Assembly: GCF_932294415.1 (NCBI RefSeq)
Contig: NC_065545.1
Span: forward strand, 20,095,357-20,159,356
DNA from: Quercus robur
Lineage: Eukaryota > Streptophyta > Magnoliopsida > Fagales > Fagaceae
Reading direction: 5' to 3'
Length of the DNA stretch: 64,000 nt
A model generated the notes under the pieces. It did no database searches. It was given only the letters and a program-made list of their open reading frames with translations, and was not told where the DNA came from. Shown here in pieces: positions 34,301 to 43,300 of this stretch (positions are counted from its first letter, which is position 1; every line of letters begins with the position of its first letter). The translations under genes were made by a program, and so were the position numbers.

Positions 34301-37300
34301 GTTCGTACCACCAACAGTGAACTTGGACGAGCCTGTGGACGTGGAGCCCGTCCAAATAGTTCATCCTGTCCAGTCTGATCCTCCCCCTGCTCCCAAAACT
34401 TCTTACAAGCCTAGCCCGTCTGAGCCTTCTGATCGTCCCTCTAATTTGGTTCTGGACGAGGGTTATGCATGGAGGACGTTCAAAGGGATCGTTACTGATC
34501 ATGAAGTTAACGAATGTTACAACATGTCAGTGAAGGAGTTTGAGCGTTCTGGCATCCATGACCTTTTCAAGGTAAGTTTTTTCCTCGTCCTTGTGTGTAA
34601 ACATTTAACTTTGAATGAAATGTCTAACTCCTTTTCGTCCAAGTGCAGGCTATGTCAAAGTTTTATACAGCGACTTGCCAGGCCAAGGAGCTTGCTACAG
34701 AGGCCAAGACTGCCAAGGATAAGGCTAAGGAGCTAAGCCATGAGGTCTTATCCAAGAAGGGGGAGGTCATTAGGTTGACCGAGGACTTTAATCGTCTGCT
34801 GGGAAGCGAGACGAAGCTGAAGAACGATGTTGAGGAGCTCAAAGCTGACAACTTAGAGAAGGATACCCGCATCGTCCATCTAGAAGGACAAGTTGCAGAG
34901 CTTACCTCGTCCTTGGAGAAGGCACGTGAAGAAGCAATTGCTGCTTTTAAGAAGTCTGACGAGTATAAGAATCGTCTAGACAGTCATTATGCAGCTGGTT
35001 ATGAAGACTTCCGTGCTGATGCCAAAGACGCGTATCCTGATTTGGACTTTAACTCGTTCAAGCTTCCTCTTGCTACAGAGAGTTCTGTGTTGCAGACGAG
35101 TTCCGAGGACGTCAACATCATGGACGATGCTAACACTGAAGTTACTCAGGACGAACCCAAGTGAAGTCTATTTCCTTAGAGAATTTGTTTTTTATTTGCT
35201 TTTCATGGAAGTGCCCGTTGTTTTGGGCTTTTTACTTCTCCTTTTTTTTTTTTTTTTTTTTTTTTAAAGCTCATGCAAGTACAATCATCTCGTCCAGGAT
35301 TGTGGACGAGCTTTATATACATTCAAAACTAAATGGGTTTTTGGACGTTGGTCGTCCACCCTTTAAATGAAAGAAATGAATAATTCTATTTTCACTTCCA
35401 TTGTTGCTTGAATATATATGTTTTCAGCTTTATGTATGAACTTTTTATTATTATATCAGCAATGTGGTTCGTCCATCTAGGAATTCAGTTCACCTCATCT
35501 TGGTCATGGGGGTGAATTTTATTACATCACCAAGATAAAGTATGTTGATTCCTTTGGCTAGATTTTCCATCATTCCGAAATTATGGACGATCATTTTGTC
35601 GTCCTGGATGATTAGACTTTTAGCGTTTCTCGTCCAAGGTAATGGATTGTTAAGCTAATTTTGAAGTCTTGGCTCGTCTGTGTTTCGGACGAATACTTTT
35701 GGGAATTCATCTCGTCTTGGGGTCTAGACGAGTATGCCCTTTTCATCTCGTCCCATGTTCTGGACGGATGAATCATGCTTTATTTTTCGCATGGGTTTCA
35801 TCTCGTCCTGTGTTCTGGACGGATCGACTTATGTATTTGGGTTTCATCTCGTCCTATGTTCTGGACGGATGGACCTCTGTATTTAGGTTTCATCTCGTCC
35901 TATGTTCTGGACGGATGAAACTTGCTATGTATTTAGCTTGGGTTTCATCTTCGTCCTATGTTCTGGACGGATGAACCTCCGTATTTTAGCTTAGGTTTCA
36001 CCTCGTCCCATGTTCTGGACGGATGAAACTTTTCATATTTCCTTTGGAGAAAGGTTCATGGACGATATATCCTTGCGTCCAAGGATTTCATTCGTCCATG
36101 CTTTCTTTTTGCGGATCAATCTGAATGAACATATAAGGATTCCAATAATATATTTGAAAACAATATATATATATTTGAAAACCCAAACTTATGTAATCAT
36201 TCGTCCACAGGCATGGCACATGCTTATTAGCTAGTGCCTTATTGAATTTAAAATACAAACCAATTCGTCCATGAATAGCACAAAAGTGAAAACACTAATG
36301 TACCTTCTAGGGGATTATTAAAATACTTAAAAACACTTAACAGTAGTAAAATACTTCTTCTCGTCCATACATCTCGTCCAAGGACACCGGTGAAGGGTCA
36401 GCACTTACTGATGGTACTTCCTGAGGTGCTCAACATTCCAAGGGTGTTCCAGCCTCCGCCCATCCAAAGCTTCCAAATAATAGGATCCTTGCCTTTTGCA
36501 GTTGACAACCCTATAAGGTCCTTCCCAATTTGGGCCAAGTTTCCCGTAGGCCGGGTTTCTTGTTGCCAAGGTAACCCTCTTCAAGACGAGATCTCCAATG
36601 TTGAAACGCCTAGGCTTTACCATAGCATCATATTGTCTTGCCATGAGATTTTTGTACCTTGCTGTCCTCTGTTCTGCATCCATCCTGACCTCGTCCATAA
36701 GGTCAAGGTTAAGACGGAGCTGTTCGTCGTTTTCTTCAGTTTGGTACTTCCTGACCCTGTGGCTCGTCATGTGTACTTCTGCTGGTATAACTGCCTCGCT
36801 TCCGTAGGCTAGCTTAAAAGGAGTTTCTCCTGTTGGAGTTCTCGCTGTAGTTCTATAAGCCCATAAAACACCTGGTAATTCATCCGGCCATATCCCCTTT
36901 GCCCCTTCAAGCCGAGTCTTGATGATCTTTAGCAAGGATCGGTTCGCTACTTCTGCCTGGCCATTGGCCTGTGGGTGGGAGGGTGAGGAGTAATGGTTCT
37001 TCATTCCAAGTTGTTCACAAAATTCCCTGAAGGGTGTGTTGTCAAACTGTCGTCCATTGTCAGACACTAGTACTCTAGGTACTCCGAATCTGCATACAAT
37101 GTTCTTCCAGACGAAGTTCTTGACATTCTGCTGTGTAATTTTGGCTAAGGGTTCGGCTTCCACCCATTTTGTGAAGTAATCTATTCCCACCACCAGAAAC
37201 TTCATTTGCCGAGTTCCAGTCGGAAAGGGCCCCAAAATATCTAGCCCCCATTGTGCGAAAGGCCAAGGGGCCATCATTGGCGTGAGATATTCTGCTGGCT

Positions 37301-40300
37301 GTCTGGGAATGTTGCTAAAGCGTTGGCATTGATCACAGACTTTGACATATGCTTTAGCGTCAGCTTGGATGGTTGGCCAATAGAATCCACTTCGGATGAC
37401 TTTATGGACGAGTGACCTGGCTCCCGAATGGTTCCCGCATGCTCCTTCGTGAACCTCCCTCAACATGTAGTTTGCCTCGTCTGGAGCCAAACATCTTAAG
37501 AGAGGCTGGGAAAAACCTCTCTTATATAACACCTCGTCCATAAGCACATACCTTGCTGACTTGACTCTGAGCTTTCTAGCTTCATCCTTCTCTTCTGGAA
37601 GCATTCCGTCCTTTAAGTATGACACTATCGGGGTCATCCAATTTCCTTCTCCCTCTATCTGCATCAGTTCTGGAAGGTCTATGCTTGGCATGTAGTGTAC
37701 ATCATTCATCTCGTCCAAGGCCTCATTCGCAGATGCTTCCTTCGCCAGAGTATCTGCCTCCACATTCTCTTCCCTTGGGATTTGAACAAAATCTGCTTTT
37801 TTGAATTTCTTCACAAGGCGTACTACCTTCCTTAGATATTTCTTCATTCTGTCTTCCTTCGCTTCACATGTCCCATTGACTTGGCCTATGATCAGTTGAG
37901 AATCTCCCAAGACAAGTATTGAGTCTGCTTCTACAGACTTGGCCAGTTCCAACCCCTTTAAAAGGGCTTCATACTCCGCTTCATTGTTAGTAGTCTGGTA
38001 TTGCAGACGGGCCTTGTATTTGAATTTGTCCCCTTCTGGCGACTGCAAAACAACTCCTATTCCTCCAGCATATAATGTAGACGATCCATCAACATGGACG
38101 ACCCATTTGTTGTTGTACTCGCCTTCCCCCAGGTCTTCATAACGTGGAGTGAACTCCGCAATGAAATCTGCCAAGGCTTGAGCCTTTATTGCACTTCTCG
38201 GTTGATACCGAATGTCGAATTCACTAAGTTCAACTGCCCACTGAACGAGTCGTCCTGCGGCTTCCAGCTTGTTCATTGCCTTCTTAAGCGGATGGTCCGT
38301 CATGACATTAATGATATGAACTTGGAAGTAATGTCTTAACTTCCTTGAAGCCGTTATTAGTGCGAAAGCCAATTTCTCCATGAGCGGATATCTTCCCTCT
38401 GCTCCTCTGAGTGCCCGGCTAGTGTAGTACACTGGCTTTTGTATTTTCCCTTCTTCTCTGATTAAAGCTGAACTTACGGCATGTGGGGACACCGCTAAGT
38501 ATAGGTACAGTTCTTCTCCTTGCACAGATGGACTTAATAATGGGGCCGTTGTAAGATAATCTTTCAGGTCTTGGAAGGCCCTTTGACATTCGTCCGTCCA
38601 CTCAAATGCCTTCCTGAGGACTTTAAAGAAAGGTAAACACTTATCTGTGGCTTTTGAAACAAACCTGTTCAAAGCGGCAACTCGTCCTGTGAGGGATTGG
38701 ACTTCCTTGATACTCTTCGGTGGCTCCATGTTCAATATAGCCTGGATCTTATCCGGATTTGCTTCAATTCCCCTTTGCGAGACCATGAACCCCAGAAACT
38801 TTCCCGACGACACTCCGAATGCACACTTGCTTGGGTTCAACTTCATCTTATATCGCCGAAGTGTTTCAAAGGTTTCCTGTAGGTCATCTAGATGGCTTCC
38901 TTCGTCTATGCTCTTCACAAGCATGTCGTCGACGTAAACCTCCACATTCCGTCCTATCTGTGGACGAAACATGTGATTCACTAACCTCTGATAAGTTGCC
39001 CCTGCGTTCTTCAAGCCGAAGGGCATTACTTTGTAGCAAAACAAGCCTTGGCTGGTAATGAAGGAAGTTTTCTCCTGATCAGCTTCATCCATCTTGATTT
39101 GATTATATCCTGAGAAGGCATCCATGAAACTCAGCAACTGATGGCCGGCAGTAGAGTCCACCAATTGATCAATGCGTGGTAGAGGATAACTATCCTTGGG
39201 ACATGCTTTGTTCAAGTCCGTGAAGTCTACGCACATTCTCCACTTTCCATTAGCTTTCTTCACCATCACCACATTGGCTAACCAATCCGGGTAATAGACT
39301 TCCTTGATGAACTTTGCTGTGGTCAGTTTTTGAACCTCTTCCTTGATTGCTTTGTCCCTCTCGGGAGCGAATACCCTCTTCTTCTGACGAATGGGCTTAA
39401 AAAAAAGGGTATACATTCAACCGATGAGTGATCACACTTGGGTCGATTCCAGGCATGTCGTCATGACTCCATGCAAAAACGTCGATACTTTTCCTCAGGA
39501 ACTGGATGAGGTCTTCTCTTGCCTTATCCTTCATACATGTTCCAATTCTGGTAAATTTCTCTGGATCATCTTCCTGCAAAATAACATCTTCCAACACTTC
39601 CGTGGGCTCTGCAATAACTCTTCTTTCTTCGATGCTCATTGTCTGCACCTGTTCGTCCAAAGCCACCATGGCTAAGTAGCATTCTCTAGCTGCCAACTGA
39701 TCTCCTTGTGCTTGTCCTATCCCGTACTCCGTAGGGAATTTGACTGATAGATGGTAGGTCGAAGTTACCGCCTTCCAACTATTAAGAGTGGGCCTTCCAA
39801 TAATGGCGTTGTATGAAGATGCACAATCTACCACAAGGAAATTGACTTCCTTGGTTATCTGCTGCGGGTACGACCCTACCACAACTGGTAATGTAATGGT
39901 ACCCACAGGCTGCACCTTCATTCCTCCAAATCCTATCAGTGGCGAGCATACTGGACGAAGTTGATCTCGTCCAAGCCTCATCTGTTGGAAGGCGGGGTAA
40001 TACAATATGTCTGCTGAACTTCCGTTGTCAACCAACACTCTCCTGGTTGTATAATCTGCAATGAGCAATGTAATGACGATCGCATCATCATGCGGGTGAT
40101 GGATCCTCTCAGCATCTTCGTCGGTGAAGGAAATGGTTGGCTCGTCCATTGATCTCGTCCTTGGTGATCGTCCAGAGAGCTGGACGCTTTGTACCGCTTT
40201 GAGATACGTCTTCTTTGACTTGGAAGACTGCCCCGTCGAGTTCCCCCCAACGATAATCCTTATTTCTCCTAGTGGGGGCCGGGATGATTCCTCCATTTTG

Positions 40301-43300
40301 CCTTTCAGCTTCTCATCTGTTCGATCCCTTCCAACAAAGTGCTTCAACTTTCCTTGTCTGATAAGGTTCTCTATTTGCTGTTTTAGGTCATAACACTCAT
40401 CCGTGTCATGCCCATGGTCCCTATGAAAGCGACAATATTTGTTCTTATTGCGCTTGTTGGGATCCCCTTTCATCTTCTCTGGCCATTTTAAAGCAGGATC
40501 GTCTTTGATTTGCATGAGCACCTGATTAAGTGGAGCATTCAGGGGCGTATAGTTCTGGCTTCTTCCCGAGGGACCTGTCTTCCTGCTATCTCGTTCCTTC
40601 CTATCTTCCGTCCGTCCCTTCTTTGGACGAGGGGCTTGTTCTGAGTGTCGAGCTGGGTGCGCTTCCATCCTTTCAGTTCTTTTCCTCTTCTTGGCTATGA
40701 TTGCATCTTCTGCATTCATGAAGTTCTGAGCCGAATGGACGAGCTCGGCCATGGTTTGAGGCTCCTTCTCATATAGCTTGTGGATAAATAAATCCGAATT
40801 AATCCCGTTGTGGAAGGCTGCCAGTAGAAGCTTGTCGTCCACCTCGTCCACACTAAGGGCCTCTCTGTTGAAGCGAGTGATGAATGACCGCAAGCTTTCG
40901 TTCTCCCCTTGTTCTATGGTCAGTAAGCTGGACGAAGAGCGCTTGTGCCTCTGTCCCCCGATGAAATTGTTAACAAACAATTTGCTTAACTCTTCGAAAG
41001 AACTTACGGAACTTGGGGGGATTTTACTGAACCAAACCCGTGCCGGGCCTTTAAGGGTAGTAGGGAAGGCTCGACACATGATTTCATCAGGGACCCCCTG
41101 AAGGTGCATTGTTGTCTTGAATGTTGCAATGTGATCGAAGGGGTCACGCGTCCCGTCATACGAGTCCAGGGAAGGTAGTTTGAACTTTGATGGTAGAGGG
41201 TGGCCATTGATGGAAGCCGTAAAAGGAGAGTCAGTCCTGTGGACCAAATCCTCTATAGGATTCGTTCTTCTCATGTTTTCCTTCATCTCCTCCATGACTT
41301 TCTTCATTTGATCCATCTCCTCTTTCAGGTGTGGCACTGTCCGTGAAGTGGTGCCTCTAAACTGACTTCCAATCTCAGTATTCTGTGTATCACCATGGCC
41401 TTGCGTCTGCCCTGCATGCTCCTCACGTGTCTGTCTCCTGTGAGTGATCTCCATCCTTAACTCCTGGTTTTGGCGAGTCAATTCCGCCATTGCAGCCGCC
41501 ATGGATTGCATATTTTGAACGGAAGACGTTTGCATGACTGGTGCGGATTGGCGATCACGCTGAGGATCACTTGAAGCGCCTCTGCTTCCCTGACGGCCAG
41601 GGCTAGTAGCCCTCGACCTGGTCCTGACCATCCTAACCTTTTTGTCGCGGAAAAGAAAATCGCAAAACAACCTTCGATTCCCACAGACGGCGCCAACTGA
41701 TAATGTTCGAAATCAGTAAGGTAGAATGGCCCGGCTTCGGTGGGCTGTTCAAGCGGTTGATGGCCTGCAAGGAAGAGAATGCAATCAAAAGAGGAGACCG
41801 GAGAAGACCGGTCGAACCCCCTCCGACGGCGAAGTTAGATTTGTAGAAGAATAAATTCCAAGTGTTTTGGAAATGTGTTCGAGAGAAAAGACTTACCTCT
41901 GTCGGGTCCAGACCGGTCTCTTATATAGGGAGCCAGGGGCGGTTATTTGTTCGATAACCTCCCCAGGTTTTGTGGAATCCAACAACTCCGGAGTAACCTC
42001 CTTCAACGAATATAAAATGGTAACTGCTAAATGGAGGTTAATTTATTCGAAGGGTTTGTCGAGATAGTTGAGGGTTGCTGAAAGTCTAAGTGTTGAGGGT
42101 TCGTCCGTCTGGTGTAGGGTGGCTTAGTCGTCCAAGGATATTTGACGACTTCTCATGGACGAACCTCATGGACGATCTTTTTGTCCTTGGGAGACTTAAA
42201 CTTATGGAGTGGTGCTATTATTTAATGGACGTCTCTCCTTCTGGGTTGACTCTTGGATCAATCTGCGCTGTAGGCTCTGGACGAACCCTTTGGACGAGCT
42301 GGAGATGGATTATTTTCCGCTTCTCTATCATTATTATTATTATTATTATTATTATTTAAAGAAAAAGACAATAATATATTTGTATCTAGAAAATCTGGGA
42401 CTTAAAGAAAATGTACACAAGTAAATAAGTTAAAAAGCTTAAAGTTGAAAGCTAAAAGCTAATCCAAATGGCTATTATGATAGATAAAAATTTGGCTTGC
42501 CAAGTAATATAGTTCTAGATAAAAATTTGAACTTTTTTATATTGTGACAGCATTATTTGCCCGTTTGACATATTGTAGGAATTAGAAAAATTGTAGAACT
42601 TTAGTAATAGAGATACTGTGATATACAACTTTAATGTTTTGTGTTTTCGTCAAATTACAATGAATAGTGTTTTAGGCCCTTAGGATTCGTATGGTTGGAA
42701 AGATGGAAAAGTGAAAAAATTATAAAATACTAATAGTGAATTATAGAGTTTTTTCCCTAAAAGTTCCAATTTTCAACTTTAGAGCTTTGAGGACCTCTTG
42801 AAAGAACTCTTTTAGAATTGGTAGACACCCCAATTTTTGGCTTAAAGTGCACAAAAAACACCAGACGGATCATATGATTTCGATTGGCATGCCATTTATG
42901 TTCATTATCAGTTAGATTTCATTTAAGGCTTAATCATAACTTGATCTATTTAAGATTGTTTATTTTCTTTTGGAATTCAATATCTTACAATGATTTATTT
43001 GCATGTGAATCTTATAGCAGCCAAATGTTGATTAAAGAGTAATTGACACTGCAATGTTTGATAACCTTTTGCAGCTTCAGCTTTGTGGTCATGCCACATT
43101 GGCTGCTGCACACACAATCTTTACTTCTAGTTTTATGAATTCTAGCATTGTGGAATTTGTCACTGTATCCGGAATTGTGACTGCTAGAAGGGTTCCCGAA
43201 ATCAAAACAACCGATGGTTTGAATTCTCAGAATGGCGAATCACATGAGAGCTTTCTTATTGAATTGAATTTTCCTACCACCCCAATGACTGATTTAAATT

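Larger units (their letters stand above)
31971..42330 (-). mobile_element. Complete young Tat-lineage Ty3/gypsy LTR retrotransposon
   Basis: Two 633-bp LTRs (31971-32603 and 41698-42330) begin TGATAATG and end CTATCA on the + strand, and I find one difference between them. TTATT flanks both sides (31966-31970 and 42331-42335) as a 5-bp target duplication within a TTA microsatellite. In the minus direction the order is 5' LTR, primer-binding site, gag-protease, pol, minisatellite, antisense gene, polypurine tract, 3' LTR. The RT wording (VDFTDLNKACPKD), two RNase H domains and absence of a chromodomain point to the Tat clade. TATA boxes (CTATATAAGAG on minus) lie at 32193-32200 and 41920-41927 in the LTRs. 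Confidence 0.95.

Noticed and set aside
36390-39675. Several + strand ORFs of 60-140 codons
   Set aside because: They are shadows of the minus-strand pol and gag-protease frames.
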